Positions 38,980 through 47,605 of a stretch of 64,000 bases of DNA are shown here, piece after piece (positions within the stretch are counted from its first letter, which is position 1; every line of letters starts with the position of its first letter). The stretch is taken from positions 68,802,223-68,866,222 of the forward strand of contig OZ023206.1 in NCBI GenBank assembly GCA_963995525.1. Direction: 5' to 3'. Under the pieces are notes generated by a model that was not told the DNA's origin, ran no database searches, and worked only from the letters and a program-made list of their open reading frames with translations. The position numbers and the translations under genes were made by a program. This DNA is from Escarpia spicata. Taxonomy: Eukaryota > Annelida > Polychaeta > Sabellida > Siboglinidae.

Positions 38980-41900
38980 GGTCGAAAGATCCCAATAATA
39001 CTGAACTGTTACAAAATATGAACAAATATTAGTGTCATAATATTTGGCAGTAAAACAATGCCATTTAGTAGGAATGACAGACTGATTCTTGTTTGATCAA
39101 ATTCGCATTTATACATTTTCTAATGGTAAATATGCTACAGCAATAAAAACGAAACATTTAGAAAGTGTAACATTATTTATTATTAATGTTGATTTCATTT
39201 GAGTTTGATAACTAAAGAGATTTTAGTTACACAAAAAATCATTACAAAAATTAGAAAAAAATCGCTGTTCTTTTTTCTTAATTGCCACCAGGTGTCGCCT
39301 TACCTTTTCAGTGATGACTCCGTCCTCCTGGAGCTCAGGAGCAAGGTACAGCAGCTCCAGTTCGGCGACCTCTGCGACCTCTTGGAAGTCGATGTGTCCA
39401 TCGTCCGTGATGATAACCGTGTCCAGAGAGACATAGCCCGCTGGGGATGGACAGAAACATCAATGTATTAATACGGTAACTTTGGAGCAGAGGCTTAGCC
39501 AGAGACCCGTCTGCACGTCTTCAAGACTGGCAGATGACTGGACAAGACTGGGAATTACAACTGATAACAATGGAGGAATTTAGAGGGGACCACTAGATTA
39601 TCTAATAGTTCCAAGTCTAGGGGGCCCATATTAATGACTGTCATTGGCACAACTGGTAGTGACATAAATGAAATGGATCAGTATTAATTAAATAAATGGC
39701 TCAGATGACACTGGCTTGTCACTGAAAACAATAAACTGGCCAATAATGGCTGTGACTGGTGTGAATTGCTTCTTTGGAAGCTGTTCGCGTGCTAAAAGGC
39801 ACACTTTTGTTTAATTTAAGACTGACAAAAAAATGGTGAAGGGACGGTCGTAGGGCTTTGTAAGTCCTTCATGCTGCTGAGGTCCACCTACCTCTTTGTG
39901 TGTTCATTTGCTACCAACTGGCAATGTATTACAAAAACACAAAGGTAGTTGTTTAGAGGTATTCACTTTTTCAGTGAATAAATTGAGTTGTCAGTCATTC
40001 CACGGGTAGTGACAATGTGGAGTTATATTAAAATTGGTATCTGCTGCTTGCAATGCCATAGTCGGTGACAGCAAATATGACATGGTCATGGGAGCAGGTT
40101 TATGCTCAGAATAATGTAAAGGTGTTGTTGTTGTTGTTGCTGTTGCTCCACAGGTAAACTAGTTATATTGTACTTTGAAGAACCGAGGGATGGTCTCAGA
40201 AATTTGCAAAAGTCCAAAATATTTTAAGCATTTAAAATGGATTCAATTTCCCAATATTTCCCACCAACATATGCTGAGGGACTCGTTATTTTTATGATCA
40301 AAGATTACTACTTGCATAAGTTTGAATTGACATCTTTCATTCACTAGGTGGCACCACTGTAACTATGGTTTCTTTGCAATATGTGGTGATCACCCCCCCC
40401 CCCCCCTATATATATTTTTGAACCTATGCGACTGTCCCCAAGGGATCTAAAAACACGGATCACACTTTCTGCCTACCTAAAATTAAGTTTCCTATGTAGT
40501 TCTACTTCAGCGCTAATAATTTCAAACTAACATACATTATAAACCTCCCTGCATTCTGCCCCCCCAGTAAGCAGAAGAAATATGCACTATATAATTAATG
40601 ATGACTAAATGTATCGTCTAACATAAGGCGATATAAATGTATTCAATGCATGAATTATATCACATGATATTGTGGTTATGATCACAAAAACTTTATATTT
40701 TTATACTATATTTATATATATAGCATAAGACTGAACAGACCCACTGTTAAAGGTTATGTAGATAGGGTAAGTCTTTGACAACTAGGCAAGTCACTAATGT
40801 CATATATTACTGTCTAATTGAGCCAGCATTAACAGTGGTGCACCTCCACATACTACGCCCCACCAGCATGACAACACAATCATTTTAATAACAATTAAAT
40901 GCTCGAACGACGCCAACAAAAAGAAACAATTTATTACGCGAAGTGGTTATCTTGAGCTGTTTCAAACACATTTTAATTTTAATAACACCAATTATCACTT
41001 CCCTTTGGGCAAAGGTGCTTGTTATCAAAGTGTCTTACCCAGAAACTGTTATGTCGTGGTTGAAAAACCACACACACCTGGGCTTACTCAAAGAATGCGC
41101 AAATTATTTATTGTAATTTTATGCATGCATAATTCTAATGAAATATTGGCAATTACTCTCGTGAGTGCTTTGTTATATGCACACAAATATTTGCAGGTGT
41201 ACAGAGATAATGACAATACCACTTCATTAGGTCGTTCAAAGTAATATTTGTGTTTCCCGATTACCAAATTAACCCTGTTAAATGTAGCCGATAGATATTC
41301 TTACAAACAAGGGAAAATACATACTTTATTTGCAACCCATATTATTCTGAAAGGCCATATGACCTGGCACTGGAATGAAACAGTCTTTGAACTTACTAAA
41401 GGACAATGCCAACAGCTCCATGGAAAGACAGCAAAGAAATCAATTACACCACCACAAAAACACGACAGGTAATTAAACAAACCAATTAACAAAGATCATC
41501 ATTACCACAACCCTCTCAATAGAAACGTTTACATCTTCAGGGTAATTAAATAACAGTGAAAACTTTGCTGGAACCTCTACCTTAATCCCACCTAAATCAC
41601 TCTTGACAGTTGACATCACTGTCCCTTTGTCACCGACACAATGACACCGACACTGTGACATTGTCCAAGACACAATTGCCTCCCCAATTTCTTCCAGCAA
41701 TCACCAAACAATTACTTTACCCCAGGGGTGTTTTCCTCCCTCACAAAGTGCACTGCCCCATTACAAGAAAATTGCAAGAATCACCCCAATCATTTAGGTT
41801 TAAGAAGGGTGGAAATGTATCCCCCAAATGCCCTCAGGGGGTGGGAAACCAGGATCAAGGAATGTGCTTACTTTCTCTGTCTGTCATCACTAATACATTG

Positions 41901-42772
41901 CCTACAAAGTACCTGTAAATGACGCTTTAATGACCAAACAATTGGTCTGTGCATCAAAGGTTTATATTACACCCAATACTTAATTGTTTATTGCAAATTA
42001 ATTTAAATCAACTGTGTGACTTCAAAGTAATATGTGTTTACTGTTCCATGATAAAACTGACCAATTACAGACCTTAAAGATGGAATTCGTTACAAACAGC
42101 AATGGAAAATGAGTACTTGCAGTGCAGTGAATATTGACACTGGTTCTTCTGCGTTAAGATAGCAGTGACCAGCTAGATCTAGGTGCCTCACGTAAATCTT
42201 GTTTGTGAGTTCTCTACCTTCCCATATAGTTCTTTGTTTTGTCAGCCTATTGTTCCAGTGGACATTTAAGCACTTCCTTAACATTCTGGTGTAACTCCCG
42301 TCAAGTTTACGTTCCAGTGGTTTTGTAAGGTCCACGTCTAAGCTCCATGCAATAACATACTTTCTACGGTGGCACAGAAGATTGACAATTTGAAGGATCT
42401 TCTTTTTGTTAACTTTTTGTAAACCACTTTGAACAGAAACAACTTCCTTCATGACCTTGATGTGTCCCTGACCACCCAGACAGGAAACACTTCTAATTCT
42501 ACCTCCACTTGAGAGAGCTACTCACGCAGTGCCTGTGTGCCGCGGCACTGTAGAGCGTGAACACACTCCGTACACAGCGCCCAGAGCTCCGTCTCGTGGA
42601 GTCCGGAGCCCAGCTTCTCTAGGATCTCTCTCACTGTCTGCTGTTCTACGATCTCTCCTGCTTCCTGATGATTCGTGATCTGTCTGACAGGTGGATCAAT
42701 GATCTGTCTGACAGGCGGATCTATGATCTGCCCCACTCTTTGGGGCTGCGGGATCTGTACAACTTGTGGATT
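14312..42772 (-). CDS. KNDC1: KNDC1-like (very-KIND) Ras guanine nucleotide exchange factor, 5' partial, 21 exons
   Basis: Twenty-one exons on the - strand join with matching phases to 5,601 bp, 1,866 codons plus stop. Order of domains (numbered from the first visible codon): linker, KIND fold about 45-180 (TELWALC, IITDDGHIDF, YLAPELQ, LFGFAVLLWLAADY), helical linker, long Ser/Pro/Gln-rich region about 283-860, conserved middle module (FDGYMENGIEDLAMGEY, CDLYWQDEL), second disordered region, coiled coil about 1246-1325, RasGEF_N about 1330-1480, catalytic RasGEF about 1530-1866. Vertebrate KNDC1 has two KIND domains, activates Ras and binds MAP2 to restrain dendrite growth; the KIND here sits after a linker, so it is most likely KIND2. 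The first exon starts at a splice acceptor, so 5' exons are missing. Convergent with CK1 alpha. Family identity is very strong; exact joins are by eye. Confidence 0.92.
15280..16176. mobile_element. 897-bp inverted-repeat element with TA target duplication
   Basis: Ends CCGTAATGTCCGTA and TACGGTCATTACGG (13 of 14 complementary), flanked by TA at 15278-15279 and 16177-16178. AT-rich inner segments (ttaaaaaattaaatta and taattaattttta) extend the symmetry; cccaaaacatac recurs in both ends. No transposase ORF. Lies in the last KNDC1-like intron. Confidence 0.72.
16336..16493 (-). CDS. KNDC1: KNDC1-like exon T: RasGEF
   Basis: IFLKTDAMCLANSSEERSRP, TIPCILLFLLHVQQLEIGGF and TLANGMYKWTKLK. KNDC1-type QQLE.GGFT.NG takes the place of the usual N.IN..K segment of RasGEFs. 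Acceptor tttgcag, donor AA|GTAAGG (phase 2). Confidence 0.93.
16845..16904 (-). CDS. KNDC1: KNDC1-like exon S: short RasGEF exon
   Basis: Only 20 codons, AWRSLPSKSKTVFEDLAAVR, filling the W..L..K....F..L slot after the GL.N..V.R helix. Acceptor tttgttgtag, donor AGG|GTATGT, phase 0 both ends. Confidence 0.9.
17391..17513 (-). CDS. KNDC1: KNDC1-like exon R: RasGEF
   Basis: 41 codons, phase 0; LQVNVLSRFIEMARMCRDLR and NFAVCVAILNGLENILVRQLP, the R..I..A..C..L.N.....I..GL signature of catalytic RasGEF domains. Donor CCG|GTAAGA. Confidence 0.95.
17635..17872 (-). mobile_element. tRNA-derived SINE, copy 1
   Basis: On the - strand: A-box-like AGTGGCGTAGTGGTTTGA, then ctctcaaacgagagaatc and B box GGTTCAAATGC, a body with agtacctggctagagac and ggaagcattc-type core in reverse. 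The 3' end with gcgctatataa is missing. In the KNDC1-like intron upstream of exon R. Confidence 0.75.
18121..18268 (-). CDS. KNDC1: KNDC1-like exon Q: RasGEF
   Basis: Completes Arg, then VNMAWEDVQGSSLFVHTD and AQNIACWVAAEIVSCNSIK. The W-V-x-x-E-I motif contacts Ras in this family. Donor AAG|GTACAA. Confidence 0.92.
18686..18869 (+). mobile_element. MITE copy 3
   Basis: Degenerate left end, then cctatacttcagttat, gggtgaccttaattgtgagg and a right end ggttttactgta. Lies in a KNDC1-like intron only about 40 bp from the donor of exon P. Confidence 0.62.
18910..19007 (-). CDS. KNDC1: KNDC1-like exon P: RasGEF
   Basis: ELFQLSHPVSYLNSKARG to DPVIQKTH plus two bases; corresponds to the E-L-x-x-I/L-x-P segment of RasGEF domains, with KNDC1-type NSKARG. 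Donor ACAG|GTCAGT, phase 2. Confidence 0.9.
19580..19780 (-). CDS. KNDC1: KNDC1-like exon O: start of catalytic RasGEF
   Basis: 67 codons, phase 0; WESFKAAMHLSAKPAKLQQR, a basic Cys-containing stretch, then HTAQTLAEQLTLMEQ, the first helix of the CDC25-homology domain. Donor CAG|GTGAAC. Its 5' intron (19781-23428) holds the 37/38-bp array. Confidence 0.9.
19797..20120. repeat. Two-copy 161-bp tandem duplication
   Basis: tgtatgaaatctgtc, cataatttcat, gaag, aatgtagttgg, atttaatcc repeat at an offset of about 161 bp (19800 and 19961), with clear divergence. Directly upstream of exon O on its sense strand. Confidence 0.8.
20472..21452. repeat. 37/38-bp minisatellite with 299-bp higher-order unit
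   Basis: About 26 near-identical units of gacactgagaacaacccaca plus gaatagactcggtcagg. A one-base variant (gtcagagg, 38 bp) alternates with the 37-bp type in the order aab aab ab, and this eight-unit block is repeated. The two 80-codon ORFs on the - strand are products of the repeat. Confidence 0.93.
21453..23428. other. KNDC1-like intron, no recognised content
   Basis: AT-rich. Holds a perfect 10-bp stem (agccagggct at 21612, agccctggct at 21639) with a 17-nt loop. No conserved ORF. Confidence 0.5.
23429..23587 (-). CDS. KNDC1: KNDC1-like exon N: between RasGEF_N and RasGEF
   Basis: 53 codons, phase 0; VVPVDASAESLLELMELCEE to RSLDDNQPVKK. Acceptor gcatacaccag, donor AAG|GTTACT. Confidence 0.88.
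24073..24331 (-). CDS. KNDC1: KNDC1-like exon M: RasGEF_N
   Basis: Completes Gln, then HALSDGYIHQFFYCYRYFT, the hallmark of the Ras exchanger motif (F..YRYF), followed by a helical stretch to CSLRTFLKMK. The donor is AAG|GCAAGT, a non-canonical GC donor in otherwise perfect consensus. Acceptor gaccttgtttcag. Confidence 0.92.
24515..24990. repeat. CA/GCATGC-rich compound microsatellite
   Basis: Alternating purine-pyrimidine tract of acacacgcatgcatgcac type over almost 0.5 kb in the intron between RasGEF_N exons L and M. Long ORFs on both strands are low complexity. Confidence 0.9.
25017..25213 (-). CDS. KNDC1: KNDC1-like exon L: start of RasGEF_N
   Basis: 65 codons plus two bases: MLYAEQWGLEHELLYAL, then VSGMGGQVLQAGMSLGLMAY. 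Donor CCCA|GTGAGT, phase 2. The first ATG is internal. Downstream intron holds a 0.5-kb CA/GCAT-rich microsatellite. Confidence 0.88.
25808..25908 (-). CDS. KNDC1: KNDC1-like exon K: coiled coil
   Basis: After two bases completing Val: SSEHKASMVKVLREMKETTQ and KLDHFDSCMKHLE. Acceptor gttgatcag is weak in pyrimidines but is the only one giving the right frame; donor GAG|GTACAG. Confidence 0.78.
26382..26517 (-). CDS. KNDC1: KNDC1-like exon J: coiled coil
   Basis: DSKTKAGIESKMAELNQQM to LVEATKASSK; charged heptad-like helix preceding RasGEF_N. Phase 0 in, phase 1 out (AAAG|GTAGGC). A 63-bp tandem repeat starts immediately upstream of its acceptor. Confidence 0.85.
26521..26840. repeat. About 63-bp tandem repeat, five copies
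   Basis: Units contain aaatgacaacatgtgattga and tgtatgttcaacggtatac. Begins immediately outside the acceptor of exon J; the repeat junction ctaaaac forms part of its splice site (tttag). Confidence 0.88.
26841..28228. other. KNDC1-like intron, no recognised content
   Basis: Very AT-rich. Only short ORFs without similarity to known families. Confidence 0.5.
28229..29180 (-). CDS. KNDC1: KNDC1-like exon I: Ser-rich linker
   Basis: 317 codons plus one base. Begins GVIRKMRTKQPKTPP, is rich in Ser/Asn/Arg with poly-Ser near SIRSSNSSSSNAS, ends RARVSDPAYEP. No folded domain recognised. Acceptor tcctttag, donor CCA|GTTAGT. The long open frame and phase match support it despite low conservation. 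Confidence 0.85.
29805..30503. repeat. 30-bp minisatellite, about 23 copies
   Basis: Unit ggcccttggatacaatgtgt plus catctactgt, with mainly cttgga/cgcgga variants. Because 30 is a multiple of three, several frames on both strands stay open for more than 200 codons. It lies inside a KNDC1-like intron. Confidence 0.93.
30680..30833 (-). CDS. KNDC1: KNDC1-like exon H: conserved middle module
   Basis: Completes a Gly codon, then EYILSLGSLKWETFQGAV, EKYCDLYWQDEL and RLYEAVNGHKP, strongly like the DLYW-containing module of vertebrate KNDC1. Ends phase 2 (AG|GTACTC). Four AGGTCA motifs (TGACCT on the sense strand) sit just upstream of its acceptor. Confidence 0.9.
31545..31917. repeat. Degenerate GTACTACCAAGTACTA repeat
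   Basis: Short irregular units of gagtactaccaagtact, interrupted by the SINE tail at 31.66 kb, ending at the donor of exon G, whose GTGAGTACTTGG is itself a repeat unit. Confidence 0.65.
31656..31740 (-). repeat. SINE/LINE 3' tail fragment
   Basis: aataataataatacatttta followed by tttatacagcgctatatc: reverse of a gcgctatataaataaaatg tail with an (ATT)n end. Confidence 0.5.
31918..33703 (-). CDS. KNDC1: KNDC1-like exon G: large disordered region
   Basis: 595 codons plus one base in one exon. Begins CRQPRLRSVRALFQSDSRLL, continues as Ser/Pro/Gln/Met-rich sequence with charged patches, and ends in the conserved module start IQLIRDEFAFDGYMENG. No catalytic motif in the middle; such long exons are typical of the inter-domain region of KNDC1. 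Acceptor tttttgcag, donor ATGG|GTGAGT (phase 1). The exon is clearly GC-richer than its introns. Confidence 0.9.
33704..34587. other. KNDC1-like intron, no recognised content
   Basis: AT-rich; a run of tttatttattt near 34300 and caaatttttttta tracts. Nothing conserved. Confidence 0.4.
34588..34683 (-). CDS. KNDC1: KNDC1-like exon F
   Basis: 32 codons, phase 0; VSDRQLAEKQIKKCLHECL then IKHPQVTLRK. Acceptor ttggggcag, donor AAG|GTGGGT. Joins in frame to CRQPRLRSVRALF of the next exon. Confidence 0.83.
34778..35038 (-). mobile_element. tRNA-derived SINE, copy 2 (nearly full length)
   Basis: Read on the - strand: TGGCACAGTGGCTAG (A box), GGTTCGAATCC (perfect B box), gccaggcaatagacagtag-type body, cagagaagtgctttgagtag and a tail ggactggatgctgctgtaca. 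The Pol III boxes are intact. Confidence 0.82.
35418..35522 (-). CDS. KNDC1: KNDC1-like exon E: helical linker
   Basis: 35 codons, phase 0; VLVRNILEEALEHEAVSQKA and AAQLQLKP, amphipathic. Donor CCG|GTCAGT. Acceptor (gttgttgtgcag) is the end of the intronic AAC/GTT-rich repeat. Confidence 0.83.
35523..35945. repeat. (AAC)n-rich imperfect microsatellite
   Basis: caacaacaacac and cgctcaacaac variants. It abuts the acceptor of exon E; read on the sense strand it is GTT-rich and supplies the pyrimidine tract. Confidence 0.85.
35946..37451. other. KNDC1-like intron, no recognised content
   Basis: Two tiny direct repeats (ttacaggtgtactgtaaatg near 36728 and 36752; atatatcatttttaaagctt near 37206). 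No exon-like ORF. Confidence 0.45.
37452..37553 (-). CDS. KNDC1: KNDC1-like exon D: post-KIND helix
   Basis: 34 codons, phase 0; VCENYQRSQDM ... LASDARKAKAFGKTN, predicted helical and polar. Donor AAT|GTGAGT. The acceptor tract consists of two TGACCT motifs (tgacctttgacctgctag). Confidence 0.85.
37987..38145 (-). CDS. KNDC1: KNDC1-like exon C: KIND C-lobe
   Basis: 53 codons, phase 0 both ends. TCLFGFAVLLWLAADY corresponds to the kinase C-lobe helix F region; LSEEFENLLISM and LRPLTSAVI match the KIND consensus end. Acceptor cttctgcag, donor CAG|GTGATT. Confidence 0.9.
38942..38978. repeat. (TA)n microsatellite
   Basis: Uninterrupted TA dinucleotides of about 37 bp in the intron between exons B and C. 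Confidence 0.95.
39304..39440 (-). CDS. KNDC1: KNDC1-like exon B: KIND core
   Basis: Two bases complete a Pro codon, then 45 codons: GYVSLDTVIITDDGHIDF and LELLYLAPELQEDG. The D-x-G-x-I/V-x-F turn and the APE-like PEL are remnants of the inactive kinase fold. Acceptor ccatccccag, donor AAG|GTAAGG. Confidence 0.88.
39441..42089. other. KNDC1-like intron, no recognised content
   Basis: Low-GC intron with a C-run near 40388 and a (GTT)n near 40128. Open frames near 41.0-41.9 kb have no recognisable motif. Confidence 0.45.
42090..42452 (-). pseudogene. LINE reverse-transcriptase C-terminal relic
   Basis: A - strand frame contains LTKPLERKLDGSYTRMLRKC, LNVHWNNRLTK and HLDLAGHCYLNAEEPVS, the classic region after the RT domain of many animal non-LTR retrotransposons (LDG.YTRMLR ... 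R...AGHC.R..E). The RT core is absent and the ends are degraded. Lies between KNDC1-like exons A and B. Confidence 0.7.
42526..42772 (-). CDS. KNDC1: KNDC1-like exon A: linker and start of KIND domain
   Basis: 82 codons plus one base; acceptor ctgttccag, donor CTGC|GTGAGT. Starts NPQVVQIPQPQ, contains an in-frame 24-bp duplication (VRQIIDPP twice) and then VREILEKLGSGLHETELWALC, the classic KIND opening. Exits in phase 1. The acceptor shows at least one more exon upstream. Confidence 0.85.
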
Positions 42773-44570
42773 CTGGAACAGACAAAAATTACTTTAACCT
42801 CATGGATACTGACTGCTATAATAATATAATAGTAACATGTTTATTTCAGACAAAAAAGTGGTACAGTTTTATTTGATTGGATTAGAAATCATCCCTTGGA
42901 TGTACATGTTTTGCTATGATGGTCTCAAATTAAGTTTAATAAAACTTGCACCATCAGTAATGCATTATACAGATCACAGGCTGCCTATATGGAGTTCATT
43001 TGTAAAATACTACACATTTACTGAAAAGAGCATTACATAAGTAATTACAAAATGCAAAAGGTAAATACCGAAAAAGAAAAACACTGGACAAAAAACATTT
43101 GGGATGACTACACTGGAAGGGGGGCTGATCGGTGCAGGACAAAAATACTGTTGAAAATCTGCAAATGATATTCAACTGTTGACGTCATCCTTTAAGGCAT
43201 CTAAGAGCAGTTATGTCATGAATGGAGGACGCCAGAAGGAGACATGCTATCATTGTTTAATCGTAGTTCCACCTCACTGCACTACAATGGGCCTGAGTCA
43301 ACATCCTGTATACCAGACGATGTAACTCCCAAAGACTAGGTTATACTTGTTGATAGATTACATCCATCAGCACTACTCAAACCAGCCGCCACATCACGGG
43401 CTCACTTCACTGAAAGTCTTATGACCTCTTACATTCAACTTTGCTTTTAAGAATACATTTTGCTCGTTAACAGTGATCTTGTATACTGAAAACTGTCAAC
43501 ACCAGGGTGCAGCACTGGGACACTTTCGCCAGTGTGTCACACAAATGTTTTTTTTTGTATTTTGAAAACACTCATTAAATTTCACAACAGATTCTGTTTA
43601 ATGGTGGATTTCCTTATTAGCTCTTTGACTTAGTTCCCTGAGTACACACAAGGCTTGCATAAAAGTTATTAATAGCAATGTCTCAGACTGGGATACTGGT
43701 TCTATGCCCCTTACACGGGGACAGTGATGACTCAACGCCATAATCGTCTTACATAGACTGAGAGCAGGCCAGACAATGCAGGTACACTACCACAAAACAT
43801 GTCCTTGTCACCGGCAGATACCTGTGACTACGGGCGCACCCAACTGAATAGACCCTGGATGTCTTCAACTGGAACTCAGCGGGGACTCGACAAGACCAAT
43901 AACACTTCCCCACCCTCCACTCCAAAAACCCAAGCACCTGTCTGACTGCCCCCGTCAAGGAAGAACCCTGCAATTTTAGACCCTGGGATATTCTGCAACA
44001 TTTAACAATACTGCAATCTAGAAGAAAAAAACACACGGCAAATGTATATGGAGATGCATATCGAGAGACCAACACTGTTGACCCTTTTTAGAAATCTACC
44101 CATCTGAGATAACTGTCAATTTTGTTTGAAACACATTCCTGCTGCTAAAATTTACTCAATCTATAGCCAATTTGTTCCACTTCTTTATCTGTATGAGAAT
44201 GAATAGTTTTTATTACATTCTGCTATCTAATCTACAGTGTAACATTAGTTTTTGTTCTTTAGTTCTCCTATCTATTTATGATATCCCTACAATAAGCCTG
44301 CAAAATAAGAAGACAAAATTTTACAATGCTATAAGTGTTAATTAATTAATTAATCGGATATGTAGTGACAGTGACAGGATATAATGGTTGGCTACACAGT
44401 CAAGATCCGACCCAAAGAAACCTGGACTTTAGAATAGAAAAAGAACTCAAAGAACTACATCTACGTTGGGGCAACAGGCAGCAGACAGGAAGAGGTGGAG
44501 GACCCTTGTTTCCGTCCTATGTGACAGTTGGCATGAAAAGCACTAAGTAAATGTAAGTAACCACTGTCAA
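42773..44570. other. Upstream of first visible KNDC1-like exon, no recognised content
   Basis: Presumed intron. No KIND-like exon found on the - strand. An attaattaattaat run lies near 44338. Confidence 0.45.
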
Positions 44571-44572
44571 GA

Positions 44573-45536
44573 CACTGTTCACTGTACATTCCTGGTTGGT
44601 GTTGTATGCTGTGTGTACAGTGTGTGTGTTCACTGTACATTCCTGGTTGGTGTTGTATCCTGTGTGTACAGTGTGTGTGTTCACTGTACATTCCTGGTTG
44701 GTGTTGTATGCTGTGTGTACAGTGTGTGTGTTCACTGTACATTCCTGATTGGTGTTGTATCATGTGTGTACAGTGTGTGTGTTCACTGTACATTCCTGGT
44801 TGGTGTTGTATGCTGTGTGTACAGTGTGTGTGTGTGTTCACTGTACATTCCTGGTTGGTGTTGTATCCTGTGTGTACAGTGTGTGTGTTCACTGTACATT
44901 CCTGATTGGTGTTGTATCATGTGTGTACAGTGTGTGTGTGTGTGTGTGTTCATTGTACATTCCTGGTTGGTGTTGTATCCTGTGTGTACAGTGTGTGTGT
45001 TCACTGTACATTCCTGATTGGTGTTGTATCATGTGTGTACAGTGTGTGTGTGTGTGTGTGTGTGTGTGTTCATTGTACATTCCTGGTTGGTGTTGTATCC
45101 TGTGTGTACAGTGTATGTGTGTTCATTGTACATTCCTGGTTGGTGTTGTATCCTGTGTGTACAGTGTGTATGTGTTCATTGTACATTCCTGGTTGGTGTT
45201 GTATCCTGTGTGTACAGTGTGTGTGTTCATTGTACATTCCTGATTGGTGTTGTATCCTGTGTGTACAGTGTGTGTGTGTTCATTGTACATTCCTGGTTGG
45301 TGTTGTATCCTGTGTGTACAGTGTGTGTGTGTTCATTGTACATTCCTGGTTGGTGTTGTATCCTGTGTGTACAGTGTGTGTGTTCATTGTACATTCCTGG
45401 TTGGTGTTGTATCCTGTGTGTACAGTGTGTGTGTGTGTTCATTGTACATTCCTGGTTGGTGTTGTATCCTGTGTGTACAGTGTGTGTGTGTTCATTGTAC
45501 ATTCCTGGTTGGTGTTGTATCCTGTGTGTACACTGT
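44573..45536. repeat. 52-60 bp minisatellite with variable (TG)n
   Basis: About 18 units of tgttcactgtacattcctgg plus ttggtgttgtatcctgtgtg and tacagtg(TG)n. The TG run grows to about 14 dinucleotides near 45040. Later units change ttcactg to ttcattg. Long frames on both strands are repeat artefacts. Confidence 0.92.
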
Positions 45537-45613
45537 GTGGTGTGGCTCTGTTACTGGCGGCTGTCACTGCAGCTAAACTAGTTTCTGTAGTCAGGAAATG
45601 AAACCAAAATGAC

Positions 45614-45930
45614 TTGATACTGTCTTGTTACCATGTCACCTGTTCTATTGCCATGCCACCTGTCTTGTCACTATGTCACCATGTCATTGTCATGTCACCT
45701 GTCCTGTCACCATGTCATTGTTATGTCACCATGTCATCATATCATGTTATCACATCATGTCATCATATCATGTTATCACATCATGTCATCATATCATGTC
45801 ACGATATCATGTCATATCAGATCACCATATTATGCTGCTCTGTTACACAACCACAGTCCCATGTCCTATCACCTGTCCTTTCACCTGACTTGTCATTCAT
45901 CACCTGTCACCTGTCACCAGCCATTACATG
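45614..45930. repeat. Degenerate CATGTCATCATATCATG repeat
   Basis: Short units of atgtcacc and atcatgtcatcat, adjacent to the previous array. Confidence 0.75.
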
Positions 45931-46898
45931 TGAGGCTTCTTGACTACAATATTCTAAACAGTGACATCTAGTTTGCCTTAGCCCCCCTCTACCCTACCTC
46001 TACCCTACCTCTACATGACAGTCTAATAGTGCCTATGCACTAGCAGCACAAATGACAGCGCTAATAGAAAGCACCGTGTGGTAGGACTAAACACAATAGT
46101 TAAGTAAGGGGGTCTATCTTGGGGCATATGTAACGACAGAGCAGTGACCTACTTTATCTTCTCCCATTTTTTCCAAATACTTTTTCCTCACACTCCATGA
46201 GTAGTTTGTATCAGGCAATTTACGGTAATTTTAATCAATGCAAAGATTACACCCGCATAGCGTATATCCCACTGTGATATTTATGTGAATACAAAGCACA
46301 GGGCACACTTCCACTCCGTTGCATAAACAGGTAAGTACGCCTACAGGTATATCCATGTTCAATGCAGATTGTTGTGAAATCTGTCCTTATCTACTCCACC
46401 CACATTCCTATCACTATTGATTATAGATTTGGATTTGATCCTTTCAGTAGATATCTTAACAATAATTGATTATATGTATTTCACTGTTTTGTTATGGTCA
46501 CATCTTGATCGACTGCGCAAACAACCTAAGTCACAGTTGGTGAAAGTTGACCGGTGATTGTACGGGTCACTTCCATTCGATACTGACCACCCAGTGTCCT
46601 TAGCAGTGACCATGTCCATTTAACCTGCCAAATCACACTATTCTAAATCCATGTATATTTTTTTTAAATATCACATGTATCTGACATATCTTTTATTTCA
46701 CCATGTAACTACAACTGTATGTGATACACATCAGTGTTCTGTAAATATCTACAAGATTACAAACTTAAAAGATTCACTGGCTAACTCTAATGTAACAGCA
46801 GGTTTGAATAACCGCGCTGGCGACCAACATTTGTGAAAACATAATGTAATCATAAATGTGAGATTATTTATTAAAAAATAAATGCATTACTTTTCTTT
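45931..46898. other. No recognised content
   Basis: AT-rich spacer between two arrays; short ORFs only. Confidence 0.4.
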
Positions 46899-47605
46899 GG
46901 AAGTGTCGTAGTTTAATCCCTGACAGGTTGGCACCCCAGATGGAAGTGTCGTAGATTAATCCCTGGCAGTTTGGCACCCCAGATGGAAGTGTCTAGGTTA
47001 ATCCCTGACAGTTTGGCATCCCAGATGGAAGTGTCATAGGTTAATCCCTGACAGTTTGGCATCCCAGATGGAAGTGTCGTAGGTTAATCCCTGACAGTTT
47101 GGCATCCCAGATGGAAGTGTCTAGGTTAATCCCTGACAGTTTGGCATCCCAGATGGAAGTGTCATAGGTTAATCCCTGACAGTTTGGCATCCCAGATGGA
47201 AGTGTCGTAGATTAATCCCTGACAGTTTGGCACCCCAGATGGAAGTGTCTAGGTTAATACCTGACAGTTTGGCATCCCAGATGGAAGTGTCGTAGGTTAA
47301 TCCCTGACAGTTTGGCATCCCAGATGGAAGTGTCATAGGTTAATCCCTGACAGTTTGGCATCTCAGATGGAAGTGTTGTAGGTTAATCCCTGACAGTTTG
47401 GCACCCAAGATGGAAGTGTCGTAGGTTAATCCCTGACAGTTTGGCACCCCAGATGGAAGTGTCATAGGTTAATCCCTGACAGTTTGGCATCCCAGATCGA
47501 AGTGTTGTAGATTAATCCCTGACAGTTTAGAATCCCAGATGGAAGTGTCGTAGGTTAATCCCTGACAGTTTGGCACCCCAGATGGAAGTGTCATAGGTTA
47601 ATCCA
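46899..47605. repeat. 41-44 bp minisatellite, about 16 copies
   Basis: Unit ggaagtgtcgtaggttaatc plus cctgacagtttggcatccca and gat; a shorter variant has tgtctaggtt. Confidence 0.92.

Noticed and set aside
44606..45601. ORFs of up to 231 codons (CVYSVCVHCTFLVGVVS repeats)
   Set aside because: Translation of the TG-containing minisatellite; no conserved domain and no splice or codon evidence.
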